Assembly (NCBI RefSeq): GCF_036417845.1
Contig: NC_089984.1
Coordinates: 248,001-312,000, forward strand
Origin: Apteryx mantelli
Taxonomy: Eukaryota > Chordata > Aves > Apterygiformes > Apterygidae
Length of the DNA stretch: 64,000 nucleotides
Direction: 5' to 3'
Program-made: the position numbers and the translations under genes
The notes under the pieces: generated by a model
Told to the model about the DNA's origin: nothing
Database searches by the model: none
Seen by the model: the letters and a program-made list of their open reading frames with translations, nothing else
Shown here: positions 10,364 to 22,254 of the stretch, in pieces
Layout of the letters: each line of letters starts with the position of its first letter
Numbering within the stretch: the first letter of the stretch is position 1

Positions 10364-10690
10364 GGCTGCATTGATGTTTATCGCCGGCTTCATGATTCCG
10401 GGGACCGCAGAGTCATACTGGAGGAGATGAGCACAGGCGCACAGAGCAGCTCACTACTGCATCCCGTTCAACCCCGAGGCGGGGCCGACAGAGACTTTCC
10501 TGACGGGGAACAAGTCAACACAGGGGCGTGGATCTTGTCATGGTTTGATTAGAAATGGCTTATAACACTAGGCTTGATAGCACTCACAGTAGTAATAGCG
10601 ATATGCTGCGGCTTGCTAATTCTGAATTATTGCTTACGGCATGTACGGCTTAACTGCTTGATAGACATGAGCATAGAGTATATCAATTAA
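10364..10690 (+). pseudogene. env: Env remnants: signal-peptide-like start and a membrane segment
   Basis: An ATG at about 10364 opens a short hydrophobic leader (MAALMFIAGFMIPGTAES) that stops after about 22 codons, as expected for a decapitated Env start. Around 10555-10650 a second frame gives a strongly hydrophobic stretch (LGLIALTVVIAICCGLLIL) followed by a basic tail. The surface subunit itself is absent. The origin of the second segment is uncertain; it could be an Env transmembrane segment displaced by deletion. Confidence 0.45.
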
Positions 10691-10850
10691 TAGTACAGGA
10701 AAAAGAGGTTCTAGACAAGATATTTGCATGAGAAGCGGTAGACTAGGCGTAGCGGAAGATCACGCGGTGTGACGCGCAGCCTAGGGGTGGAAACGAAGTG
10801 CACCTGTATGTAAGCTTGCACGCAGCCCACAATAAACGCCATTAGACGAA

Positions 10851-11204
10851 TGGCTAACTAACCTGTTTGGCAATCTACCACAGTGGCTAATAGGACTGCT
10901 CGCTGAAGGCTTGCGCATTTTGCTAATCCTCATAATTATAGGCTTATGCTTGTGTGTAATACTGAGCTGCGTTAAGAAAGCCTTGCTGAAAGTAGCGGGC
11001 CAAGTCTGGATTGCTCGACAACAAGAAGGAGAAATTCTGGAGGAATGGCTGGGCTTTGGAGGGGGGGAATATAGTCTGTTGGAAATGAGCAATCCCGCCT
11101 ATGCCTTTAAGGTTTTCGCTGAACCGACGAAGACAAGGACACCGCCTGTGTTAAGAAGCGGAAGAAGGGGAGGCAGCACACAGCTCCGCTCACGAAGCTA
11201 CTAA
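10851..11204 (+). pseudogene. env: Env transmembrane subunit C-terminal remnant
   Basis: A frame passing through 10851-11204 has a tryptophan-containing membrane-proximal segment, then the membrane anchor ILLILIIIGLCLCVILSCV, a Lys/Cys-rich juxtamembrane segment and a cytoplasmic tail ending just before the polypurine tract. The order matches the C terminus of a retroviral TM subunit. The fusion peptide and ectodomain are deleted. Confidence 0.6.
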
Positions 11205-11293
11205 TGCGAGGAACCACCCGATGGCGGTCCCGTCGAGACACGCCGCACTTCCGCGTGTTTTGTTGCGTCCCGCTCGATATAACGAAACAACAT

Positions 11294-11311
11294 TGATGGG
11301 AGAGGGGGAGA
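11294..11311 (+). promoter_or_regulatory. Polypurine tract of the provirus
   Basis: A purine run (gggagagggggaga) directly abuts the 3' LTR start, the usual position for the plus-strand DNA primer. Confidence 0.85.
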
Positions 11312-11544
11312 TGTGGAGGAAAAAGGATGAGCAGGGAGGCACTGCGGGGCGGAACATGGGAAGGTCGTAACGGGCGGAGCACTGCTGCCGGAGAAGAAGG
11401 CGGGGCTTTACAGCATTATAAAAGAGCAGGACACGCTTCATTAAACGCCATTTTGCCACTCCTCATATTGGTGTCTGTGTGGTGATGGTCCGGGGCCTGG
11501 GGAGAAGGCCCCGTGCCTCCTCGGTAAGAACGAGAACGGTAACA
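11312..11544 (+). mobile_element. 3' LTR of the provirus
   Basis: 233 bases, identical to 8330-8561 except for one extra T. It is followed immediately by the second ttatct target copy at 11545-11550. Confidence 0.95.
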
Positions 11545-11550
11545 TTATCT

Positions 11551-12785
11551 CTAATAAATTCTCATACTTGACAAATGATGATCTCTTGGAGTTCAGTGCA
11601 AATAACCCCCGAATTCAAAAGAATCACAGACACCCCTCTATTGGCGTGTCACAGGTAACACTCACAAGGGGCATCAAATCTCTTGAACGGGATGGTTGGT
11701 TACTGTCCAGATGGTGGTGGCAGTCTCCTTTGCCAGGGTCCTTCCAACAGTGGCTTCCACTGGATCAGATGAGACTCCCCGAACTGTCCTTCTGGGGAAT
11801 TTTTATAGTCCATCTGGCTTGTGGTCCTGCGTGACCTCTCCAGCATATGCATGAGCCATTGCTACTGATTACCTTAAATTGCATATCAAAGCATCTCCTA
11901 ACTCTCCTAAGAATGCACAAAAGACTGTCCTACATAGCCGCTTCTTCATTTGCAGGAGCAGTCTGTACTGTCGATTTTCAAGGGCCTTAAGTATTTACAG
12001 TTTAATCAGTTCTGCAGCAGGAGCTGCTGCAGAGATTCTGAAACAGCCAGATACTCCACCTGAGATGGTACTCACCACATTTAAGCACAGGAATTGGTCC
12101 AGGCACAGCAGGATCTGCCTCTAGAAATCTCTAGAACTGTCTGAAATACCCACTTGGAGAGGTTCTGCACCAGTCAGTCCAACACTTAATTTGGAAAGTG
12201 GTAGGAGTTCAGTCAATCTCCTAGTTTCAAGTCTGAAACTGCCTGTCTCAAACCTGCCCATCAGCTCACCTGTGTGGATTACTAGATGGGGGAGTTCCTG
12301 GGCCACCCAGGGGATTAATGACTTGAGTGCTCTGAGTGCGCATACAGGCACAGGCCTGATAGCCTGTTGCCCACCCACACCACAATTCTAACTGTAAAAG
12401 AAACCTGAATTTCATACCTGGAACTTGATTTCCAGAGCTTTTGCCACAAGTACTGGCTCTTAGCTAGCACTCTGGCCTACCTCTGCAAGCAAGTGAGGCA
12501 GGAGAGTTGTTTCCTGTGTCTAAAGACAGGTGGGATGAATCAACCTTTATTTCATGGCATTGGATATAAACAAAGAGAAAATGAGAATCCCTTGTGCAGT
12601 TCTGGTCTCCCACCTCAAGAAAGAAAAGTAGGACTAGGAAAAGGGAAGGGAAAGTTGATGAAGGCAGCAAGGCGAATTTCACCACACATGACATTAGTTA
12701 CTCTTGTCCCACCTTCAACTGACTGGCTTCCGAAATGGATCCTCCCAACCATACCATAGCGGGAAAATTCTTCCTCAAGGCCTTT
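11551..12785. other. Unit A segment between provirus site and receptor pseudogene
   Basis: Shared with 15065-16296 (inverted) and 51000-52233 (direct). On the reverse strand of copy 1 a TATAAAAATT lies near 11800-11810 and an ATTTATTAG near 11550-11560, so a decayed minus-strand LTR is possible. I cannot find a convincing target duplication. No coding signal. Confidence 0.3.
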
Positions 12786-12789
12786 TCAG

Positions 12790-13550
12790 TCACTCATGAA
12801 ATGCAAATCCTCTTCTTCACACTGCCGTGGGTGATTTATCTGCTCACTGCCATGGGGCATATGGTCATGATATCTATCATTTGACTCAACCACCAGTTCC
12901 ACCCCTAGCGTATCTCTTCCCCAGCAGCTTCCCCTTCCTAGATATTTGGTTCCCTTTGCCCCTAAAAGGTTTGTCAGCCTCATCTTGGAGATTAAGACCA
13001 TCCCACAGCTGCTTGCCAGTTCCAGACCGTGCTTTCCATCTTCCTGGGCACCGCTGAGTTCAGCCTGCTTGTTGTGCTGTCTTTTGATTGCTGTGGGGCC
13101 ATTTGCAATCCATCGCACTGTACCATCTTTATGAAGCCCTGGTTGGGCTCCACGCTCATCTTTACCCATTGGCTGATGGCATCTCTATCCTTGCTCAGCC
13201 CCACCATCTTATATACCAAGGTACCCTGTGTCCCCAGTAAAGAGACTCTTTCTTCTGTGGCCTCATCCCTTTGATGAGAGCAGCCTGCATGGGCACCAGC
13301 TACCTTCAAACATGAGCTTTGCTCTCTCCTCTGCTGTGTTGCTGAGCTCCTTCACATTGACCCCTGTGTCTTATGCCTGCACTAGATGCACTATCCTGAG
13401 AATACCCTCTGGGAAAGCCATATGAAGCCTTCTTCACCAGCATAGCCGGTGACACTGCCATCGTCACTACTGCATATGGTAGCTCCATTTTTGGCTACGA
13501 GGGGCCTGAATACAGCAAATCCTTTGAACCAACCAAAGCCTGATGAAAGG
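12790..13550 (+). pseudogene. Olfactory receptor pseudogene (copy 1)
   Basis: In shifting frames it shows the class A olfactory receptor plan: a TM1 region (PWVIYLLTAMGHMVMISII, with the usual GN changed to GH), a TM2 region (FPFLDIWFP), the TM3-intracellular loop 2 signature decayed to LSFDCCGAICNPSHCT, and a TM6 region (SFTLTPVSYACTRCTI) followed by a TM7 approach (YEGPEYSKSFEPTKA). A stop falls after TM1 near 12894 and several frameshifts follow, so it is non-functional. It lies in the same orientation as the less decayed receptor that follows copy 3. Confidence 0.8.
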
Positions 13551-14676
13551 GTTCAAGACGGTTACCTCCATGGTGAGCAGAGAGGCTGCTTTGCTGTAAG
13601 CTCTCAGCAGCTTTGCAGGCTCCTCTAAGAAAGTACATTGAGGAGAAGCACGATTTTAGCTGACATCCAGCAGACTAAGAACACAGTCTGTGGAGAACCT
13701 CTGGTTCACTCCTTGAAACCCATCATCTCCTTCTCCCCTCTGCCCCTGCATTTTTGAAGCATCCTATTTGTGGAGTCATCTGCTCCTTTCCTTTATATGT
13801 CTAAAACCAAATGCAAAGGTGGAGGGAAAAATGTCAGTATTTATTGCCTATGTTTTCCTTGGACTTCCTTCTGTTAGACGTGTTCTTTGGTTTGAAAAAG
13901 TAATTAGCTACTAAATAAATTAAGAGGTTTGAGACAGAAGTAGTGGGTTTCATCAGCTTCATTAGAGGTGTCTGTGCGCAGCTGGTGTCTGCACTTGTTT
14001 TCCCTTGGTCCCTATTTTGTTAATGGAGGCAAAGAGAGAGCTCTAGAGAGAGGCTGGGTCCTCCCAGACTATAACTGGCGTGTGAAAGAAGTGTTACCAG
14101 TCTCTTCCAGACACTCTTCTCCCTCTCTGCACTGACAAGATGGGAGGAAGCTAACTTGCTCAAACTGAAGTGCCTGACTTTTAGACATCTGAAACATCAC
14201 CCTGCTTAGTATTTTCTTTGTTCCAGACCCTTCCTATTTCAAATAATCAAAAGGACAGCCTTTAAGTTCTTTAAGATGAGAAGATTCCCCCCCTCCCCTA
14301 AAGGGAAAGCAAGGCATTTAGGTCAGGATATTTAATAACAATGTTTCCTCAATGTTCTGGAGAAACAGAGAGGAAGAAGATGTAGAAGAAAGCAGGGGAT
14401 TACAGAAGAGATGCTCAGTACTGGCTTGTTTTGAAAGCAACAGCCTCACAGAAGTTCCAAGTCAAAAAAGGCAAGCACCGAAAAGTAGAAGGAATAACTT
14501 TCCAAATACTTATCTAAATGGATGGACTGGCATCTGCAGATAATAGTAAGTACTTTTGCTGGGAGATTAGGTTGGCTTTTGAAACAGAGCTGTGATGGAT
14601 GTTTGCAATAGGCCTAAGTGAACAGGGAATTTCCCAGGCATGGCATGAACTAGTTCACAACCACTTTAGAATACTC
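13174..14676. other. Spacer of palindrome 1
   Basis: Single copy with respect to palindrome 1, but matched in direct orientation by 52622-54620 downstream of copy 3. The match is interrupted by about 355 bases present only at 53130-53485 and about 150 bases only near 54150-54310. The last matching bases are near 14668, after which sequence switches to inverted copy 2. The first part holds the 3' half of the receptor pseudogene. The rest has no gene. Confidence 0.8.
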
Positions 14677-15060
14677 TGCAATGGATAAAGATGAGCGTGG
14701 AGCCCAACCAGGGCTTCATAAAGATGGTGCAGTGCAACGGGTTGCAAATGGCCCCACAGCAATCAAAAGACAGCACAACAAGCAGGCTGAACTCAGCGGT
14801 GCCCAGGAAGATGGAAAGCACGGTCTGGAACTGGCAAGCAGCTGTGGGATGGTCTTAATCTCCAAGATGAGGCTGACAAACCTTTTAGGGGCAAAGGGAA
14901 CCAAATATCTAGGAAGGGGAAGCTGCTGGGGAAGAGATACGCTAGGGGTGGAACTGGTGGTTGAGTCAAATGATAGATATCATGACCATATGCCCCATGG
15001 CAGTGAGCAGATAAATCACCCACGGCAGTGTGAAGAAGAGGATTTGCATTTCATGAGTGA
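14677..15060 (-). pseudogene. Olfactory receptor pseudogene (copy 2), truncated at the inversion junction
   Basis: Inverted counterpart of 12790-13173. The TM1 to TM4 half is present with the same stop and frameshifts, and it is cut at 14677, so the TM5-TM7 half is missing. The lesions are shared with copies 1 and 3, so inactivation preceded amplification. Confidence 0.8.
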
Positions 15061-15064
15061 CTGA

Positions 15065-18000
15065 AAAGGCCTTGAGGAAGAATTTTCCCGCTATGGTATG
15101 GTTGGGAGGATCCATTTCGGAAGCCAGTCAGTTGAAGGTGGGACAAGAGTAACTAATGTCATGTGTGGTGAAATTCGCCTTGCTGCCTTCATCAACTTTC
15201 CCTTCCCTTTTCCTAGTCCTACTTTTCTTTCTTGAGGTGGGAGACCAGAACTGCACAAGGGATTCTCATTTTCTCTTTGTTTATATCCAATGCCATGAAA
15301 TAAAGGTTGATTCATCCCGCCTGTCTTTAGACACAGGAAACAACTCTCCTGCCTCACTTGCTTGCAGAGGTAGGCCAGAGTGCTAGCTAAGAGCCAGTAC
15401 TTGTGGCAAAAGCTCTGGAAATCAAGTTCCAGGTATGAAATTCAGGTTTCTCTTACAGTTAGAATTGTGGTGTGGGTAGGCACCAGGCTATCAGGCCTGT
15501 GCCTGTGTGCACACTCAGAGCACTCAAGTCATTAATCCCTTGGGTGGCCCAGGAACTCCCCCATCTAGTAATCCACACAGGTGAGCTGATGGGCAGGTCT
15601 GAAACAGGGGATGGACTTGAAACTAGGAGATTGACTGAACTCCTACCACTTTCCAAATTAAGTGTTGGACTGACTGGTGCAGAACCTCTCCAAGTGGGTA
15701 TTTCAGACAGTTCTAGAGATTTCTAGAGGCAGATCCTGCTGTGCCTGGACCAATTCCTGTGCTTAAATGTGGTGAGTACCATCTCAGGTGGAGTATCTGG
15801 CTGTTTCAGAATCTCTGCAGCAGCTCCTGCTGCAGAACTGATTAAACTGTAAATACTTAAGGCCCTTGAAAATCGACAGTACAGACTGCTCCTGCAAATG
15901 AAGAAGCGGCTATGTAGGACAGTCTTTTGTGCATTCTTAGGAGAGTTAGGAGATGCTTTGATATGCAATTTAAGGTAATCAGTAGCAATGGCTCATGCAT
16001 ATGCTGGAGAGGTCACGCAGGACCACAAGCCAGATGGACTATAAAAATTCCCCAGAAGGACAGTTCGGGGAGTCTCATCTGATCCAGTGGAAGCCACTGT
16101 TGGAAGGACCCTGGCAAAGGAGACTGCCACCACCATCTGGACAGTAACCAACCATCCCGTTCAAGAGATTTGATGCCCCTTGTGAGTGTTACCTGTGACA
16201 CGCCAATAGAGGGGTGTCTGTGATTCTTTTGAATTCGGGGGTTATTTGCACTGAACTCCAAGAGATCATCATTTGTCAAGTATGAGAATTTATTAGAGAT
16301 AAGAGGTTATAACAAACCTGGTAGTTTGCTTGGATTCTCCTCATCACGCCATTGACATCCACAGGCCAGCTGATGGTCGGTCAGAGTCCACACCAACTTC
16401 TGTGGCTTACTCTTTTCTATAGCGAGTCAAAACAACGCCCGACCGCAGTTACACAAAAGCTGTATGGCCTCAGTCAATAACAGCATGCACATCAACAGGT
16501 AACCTAGTGCTCAGCCCACAGCACTGTTCAGTTAGTAACAATTTGCCCACTAACAGGTCTTTCTGTAGGGAATGGTTCCACAGCACCTAGATGTTTATGG
16601 GGTGAGTCTGTGGTGTCACTTCTCCTCTGTCTGGAATTGTCAGTCGTGGGGTCGTTAGACGGTTGCCCCCAGGCTGCAGCAACCCCACAGTGTGGTGGCT
16701 CCAGCCGTGATGCACCCGGGGTTCCTTAACTCCTGGGATCACCCCAGAGCAAACCCCTCTTCTGTGGGCTGCACCATCCAGAGTCCCACGCTTGCCTGTG
16801 TGGCGCCTGTCACTCCACCCCTTGACACCACCAGACACACGCATTTATTTCAGAAGTCAGCAAATTCCCCTTGGTGTGCAGTGGGCGGCTTTTGGGTAAG
16901 CACAGTGTACTGGGGAAACGCGCACTGCTATTAATAGACGCCAAAAGCAAAGCATGCCCATTTGCAGTAACACGTAAACAACTGTTAAAAATAACAGTCT
17001 TAATCCTAATAGCAACATGATTGGTCTGGCCTATTGACCCAAATTCGGTGAATCCGAGTGTTGTTCCAGTTCAATATGTTAACACAGAAATCTTATTTCC
17101 TTTAATTGCAGGCATTTCTTTCCTGCACCGAAAGATCAGTTTGTTCCCCAAGCTGGAATAGTTCCCTTTAGAGGAGCTTCAAATAGAGTTGGTCACCTTT
17201 TTTTTATTATTCTTTTTCCGTATTTCCCTGTCTTCTCTATAGGAAACAGACAACTTTAACTTCAGATCAACAGCTGTTACATTTATGCATAGATTTTACC
17301 ATCTTTTTCTTTCCTTTCCTTTCATCAAGGGAAGGTGTTAGCCCCTTCCTTAGGATCATCAATTTTTACAAACACTAGAATACAGCTGTTGAGTTTCGTT
17401 ATCAGCCTGGTATGTGTATCCTCTCATTCTTAGGTCTGCCATCTTTCTTTGATGTTACTTCTCTCCTGGCTCCTAGATTCATTCTGTTATTTAGATACTT
17501 TTAAAAAACACATTACTTAGCCTAACAATTCTACCACTCTTTCTGGCTGCTTCTTTTCAAGTTGTTGCTCTTCAGAGGGTCACTCTGTAGAACCCAAACA
17601 AAAAGAAAAGCCTACCAAGGCCATTAGGTTGTTATAGTTTGGTTTTAACTGTAACTGCTGAAGCTATTTCTTTTAAGGTTACTCGGTTACATCCATCTAT
17701 TATTCACATTTGAACAGGGGTTTTTTTTTTTTCATTGATTTTTCTTTATGCTCAGAAACTTTTACTACAGCTTGGGGCATTTTCCAGCCCCTGCTGGTTT
17801 CTGGTGTACTTAAAGATGCTGTTTTTTCGCATTCGAGGTCTTTTCTTGTTTCCTAACTCTGCCCCTGGGGCTCTTAACTGCAGAGCCCGATCTCCACCCT
17901 GAGTCCTCCTGTGCCTCAGTGCCAGGCAGAGCAGTTATACTGGCCAGGGGGGGCAGAGCGTTTCTCACGGTCTTGTGAGAAACAAGCTGCCCAAGCCCGG
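15065..18000. other. Unit A copy 2, uninterrupted counterpart of the provirus region
   Basis: Inverted counterpart of 6640-12785 without the provirus. The empty target is agataa at 16297-16302. No gene recognised. Confidence 0.6.
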
Positions 18001-18159
18001 TCCTGCTTTCCACCCAAAGCCTCCCCTGCTTCGCTCCCTCTCCTCTTCCACCTCTCTCTTTCACGTCTGTTTTTCTTCCACATGGTGGACTCCGACTGGC
18101 TGACAGAGCCGTCAGTGAAATCCAGACCCGCCCCCCTCCTCCTGCCAGCCAATAGGCAG

Positions 18160-20731
18160 GTCGCAAATCAGCAGCTGCCTATGGGAATGAGCTAGGGGAG
18201 GAGTCACAGTGTTGCAGTGTCCAGATGGAGTGTTGTAAAGGTGAGGTTACAAAGTGTCCATTTAATCGGGGAATGGGGGAACAGAAGAGAGAGCCAGACA
18301 GCTCCTGGGGGTCCCGGGCGATGCTGGGGGCCGTGCTGCTCTTGGGGATCTTGGACCAGGCTGGGTTTCTGTACAAAAGTCTGGAAAAGCCTTGATGCAA
18401 GCCCCTAGAGAAGAGGGATTTTCCTGAGCACTCAGAGAAACCCATGCAGGACCCAGGGATGTTGAGGGAAACCCATCCCACCCACCCCCAAACCCACTGC
18501 TCTCCCTGGAGACCTTCCTGGATCCTCAGGCTGGGAACAGGAGGGGGTGTGGGGGCACAGCCATGTCCCAGACTAGCCTCCTTCAGGCCTTCAGCTTCAC
18601 AACATGTCACAGCTTCAAATGAGCTCTCTAAAGCAGCACTTCCCATGCCCCTGGTGTGGAGAGAAGACTTTGGGTAGACAAACAGGAGACAGGGGAGAGA
18701 AAGGGCAAAGACAGCAGGCTGCAGAGCTGGGGCTCCCAGCATCACAGAGGGGCTGCCACAGGCTCAGGAAGCAACCCAAAGAAGTAAAGGAGTCCTTCCT
18801 TTTGCAGTGACTTGGAAAGCCACATCTCTCACAGTATTCAAGGGGGATGGAGTCTCCCTTCTGCAAGATTTGCCCCAAAACTGTGCAGAGATTAGGAAGA
18901 GCAGGAAGGCTGGTTGTAGGGATGCTCTCAAACTTCAGCAGCTGCAGAGCTGGGAGCTGGTCATCTCACAAACTTGGGAGTGAGTCAAAATGCACGTCCT
19001 GAGGCATCGCACTGCCTCATAGGCTCTGCACTGGAGCCTGGACAGCAGCACTGCAGTACATGGGCATGTCCTGAGAAGCCCAGAGTCATAAAATGTGGGA
19101 GATCCAGGATGTCGGGGCTGTACAGACCCGGGAGAGCAAGGGTGCCTGCGAGGAGGAGGAGGGCAGGGGGCTGAGGAGCGTACCCAGGGGAGAAGCACAG
19201 CCCCAAGGTGACACTGAAAAGCACAAGGACCAAATGAGGCCCAGGGATGAGAAATGGCTTCCTCAGGCTCAGCCAGAAGGAAAGATGGGCAAATTTCATG
19301 GGAAATGGGAAAACTTCCCCACATTTGCTACCTGGCCTCGCCCATGGCTTTGGAGCCTGGCAGGCTCCAGGGTCCTGGATAAGGGCCTCTGGATGATGTG
19401 TGTTAAGGCTATGTTTGCTCTTCTCTGGCATAGCATCTCTAGCTCAAGCACTGCCGACTGAGAAACCTTGCCGAGCACTTCTAAAAGCAAAGAGCCTGCC
19501 TTGGTGCCTAAAGGAGGAAAGCTATGTCCTGTCCCACATTGTCCTGCATCCTGCTTCCACAAAAAGAGGGGCCCACAGCAGAAAGCAGTTTTGAGGCTCA
19601 CCAAAGCATTTCTCAGCCTGTGGCCATGCTTTGTGCTGGTTCATCCCACATGCCTTGGATCCTGTAAAAACGCCAACCCCCAAACCCCAGATTCCTGCAC
19701 AGGTCTGCCCAGTGCAGTGACCTGTCGGTGCAGGGGCGCAGAAGTGACATCTTCAGTGCCCCGTTTGAGATATTTCACAGTCTTTGACACTGTCTGGAGA
19801 CATTCCTGAAGGATTTATCAGAAAATTATGGAAAATAACTGCAGTGAAGGGAAGTGATGGCTTTCCAGCACATGAGGGGAAATCTCTCTGCTCTCTCCCT
19901 GGCTGTGCCATCTCCATGGCAGTGACCTACAGAGCCCCCAGATGACATGAGCTGAGGTCACAATGGGACGTGCCACATCACAGGGAGGTCTCCCCGGTGT
20001 CGTGGGTGGGGACCCTCACTTCCCTGTGAGGCCCAGGCACTCCTGGGCACTGCTCACACCCTCCCCACGGCTGCCCTTCCTAGTGGCTCCACGGCAAGGA
20101 GAGGGGACAGGAGGCAGTGGGACCACGTTGGGGCCCCTCACCAACAGGCGGAGGAGCAGGGGCATGTTCGAAAGGAGTTTTGGGTAATGAGATGGGAAGA
20201 GCGTCCCGTTTCTCTGGCTGGAGAGGTGAAACGAGAGCAAGAGGGCAAGCGAGATGGAGGACTGCTGGATGGACACCATCAGCCAGGACCACAGCTCCTT
20301 GTCCCCTGCGCTCCTGCGGCTCTCCACCGAGGGTAAGGGCTTTGGGAGATCCTTCCCGAGGTGTCGCACAGAGACTGTTAACTGCCAAAACTGCTGTGGA
20401 TCCCGGGCTGTGGGGGTGCCTGGACAGGGCTGGGGGCTGCTGCGAGAGCCCTGCCTGAGGGTCCCCTCTGGCTCGGGGGACAATGTGGCAGCCAGGACTG
20501 CTGGGTCCAGGGGATGGGGCTGTCCTGAGCCCCAAGGCTTCTGTGCGGCCAGCTCCATCGCCTCTTAGGGTGGGGGGGGCATGGGAATCCATGACAGGTT
20601 TTCCTGGGAGTGGGTCCTCTTTGGGGTCTGGCTCTGAGAGGAAAGGGGTCCTGCATCCCAGACACTGAGGTGGCCTGCAGCTCCATGGGGCTCTCAAGAC
20701 CCTGCTGGAAATGTCCGTATATGATAATAAA
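18160..20731 (+). other. Candidate transcription unit in unit A (copy 2), unrecognised
   Basis: Counterpart of 3896-6460 on the plus strand. The first-exon donor GTGAGG is at 18241, the 249-nt exon-like block at 20084-20332 (acceptor tag at 20081-20083, donor GTAAGG at 20333), and AATAAA at 20726-20731. Exon-like length and open frame are the same as in copy 1. Confidence 0.35.
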
Positions 20732-21189
20732 ACCTTCACCTTTTAATAACCCCAAGTCGTCTGGGTGTTTGGGAAAAATCTCTGTTCCTTCCCCCTCGAT
20801 CCTTTTATGCTTCCAGCTTGGCGCAGCATGTTTTGCGCTCACAGATGCCACCTTCAGATGGCCACAGCCCCTGTCCTCCTGCAAATTGGGCTCAAACCTC
20901 TGCACCCAAAAGAACATACATTGGAGAGAGCAGCCTGGAAACAGGTGGAGGTGCAATCCTCATTCAACAGGTCCTGGCTGACGCCAATGTCTTTTCTCTG
21001 AGCTGGGGTGGGCAGTGCTGGGGTGAGCCCAACACAGCCATCTCCCCCAGCCCCCTCACGACCCCACACCACCGCTCCCTAGCCGAGCCCTGGGGCTGCC
21101 GTGGGCAGGGGGCCAGGGCAGGAGGGGGAGAGGACACTGCCCTGCCCTGCCCTGCCCTGCCCTGGGGGCAGCAGGATGCTGCCTGTGGG

Positions 21190-21790
21190 CTCCGGTGCCA
21201 CGGCCAGCCCCAGGGCCCCCACGCCGGCGCCAGGGCTGCCACCAGCACAGGCCCCAACACTGACCCCCCCACGCCCCGCACGGCCCCCAGGGCACAGGGC
21301 AGCCAGCAGCCCCGCGTGGCCCCCGCCGCACAGCCCAGCACCGCCGGGGCAGCGGCCGCACCCCGGGACCCCGCACTGCCCGCCCACACGGCGCCGCGCT
21401 GCCCCCAGGCCCCGCCGCGCCCCGCGCTGCCGCCCACAACATGGCGCCCGACCAAGGGGGAGGGGGTGGAGCTGGCCGCCAGGGCAGGAGGGCCCAGCGT
21501 TGCCATGGCATCGTCCCAGTGCAGCCCTCCTATTGGCTGTCAGGAGGAGGAGGGCGGGCATCGATTTCACTGATGGCTCTGCCAGCCAATTGCAGTCCAA
21601 CATGTGGGGAAAAAAAAAGACGTCAAAGAAAGAGGTGGAAGAGGAGCGGGAGCAAAGCAGGCGAGAAGCGAGCGGGCGAGAGCGTTTGGTGGGGGCTGCG
21701 GGCGCGTTCAAATGGCGGCGGGTGCCCTCCCGCCGGGGCGGGGCAGCAGTGCTGGCGACGAGGCTGCTTTGCTGCAGGAGCTGCAGCAGG
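21190..21790. promoter_or_regulatory. CpG-rich promoter-like block (copy 2)
   Basis: Inverted counterpart of 2850-3440. CpGs, CCAAT motifs and both candidate ATGs are retained with scattered substitutions. The copy 3 solo LTR is absent here: the corresponding site near 21220-21232 is uninterrupted. Confidence 0.45.
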
Positions 21791-22254
21791 GGCTGGTGGG
21801 GCCGTGAGCAGGGGCCAGAGCGACGTGGGCCAGAGGGGGGAGCTGCCCTGCAGCCAGACGTGGCGGCCTGCCGCGAGCAGCTGGGCCGGGGCGGCTCGGT
21901 GGGGTTTGGGGGCAGGAAGCTTTGGCCCTGTGGTGGCTCTGGGATCCCTGTTAAAGCGTTTCCCTGAGGTGCTGCTGCCAGCGCAGCCCCAGGTGCTGCT
22001 TTGAGGTGCGTTTGGGAGGTGCTGGGCAAAGTGTGAGCAGGCTGCTGGTGTCGTCGCGAGGTGCCCTTCCCAGTGGTGTCTTTTGTTGTGAAAACTGCAT
22101 TTTGGAGTGGCTCTGAGAGACGCTGTGCCCGCATGTGATGCCGTGCCTTAGCCGTTGTTTTTGCTCCCTGCCTCTTGCTTTGCGCCGAGACCTGTGAGCC
22201 TGGCAGCAGCATGGAGGGTGTTTGCAGAAGAGCTCTGTAAGTGTGAGCTGTTTT

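Larger units (their letters stand above)
8324..11550 (+). mobile_element. Internally deleted alpharetrovirus-like provirus, copy 1 only
   Basis: A complete but deleted provirus: 5' LTR 8330-8561, primer binding site 8564-8581, gag 8647-10218, remnants of integrase and env, polypurine tract about 11294-11311, and 3' LTR 11312-11544. It is flanked by 6-base direct repeats ttatct at 8324-8329 and 11545-11550. The uninterrupted site with a single ttatct is present in copy 2 (16297-16302, complement) and copy 3 (50994-50999). The LTRs differ by one T in a homopolymer, so the insertion is young. Protease, reverse transcriptase, most of integrase and most of env are missing, so it could only move with proteins supplied by another virus. 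Confidence 0.95.
1..13173 (+). repeat. Unit A copy 1, left arm of palindrome 1
   Basis: This stretch is the reverse complement of 14677-24635. Base 1 pairs with 24635, and near-identical blocks can be followed to 13173/14677. The coordinate sum is about 24622-24636 left of the provirus and 27847-27850 right of it, and the 3221-base step equals the provirus plus one 6-base target duplication. The same unit recurs in direct orientation at about 42750-52621. Homology is still complete at base 1, so the arm continues outside the window. Small indels occur, for example about 10 bases missing near 3825 and a rearranged run near 4110 relative to the other two copies. Confidence 0.95.
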
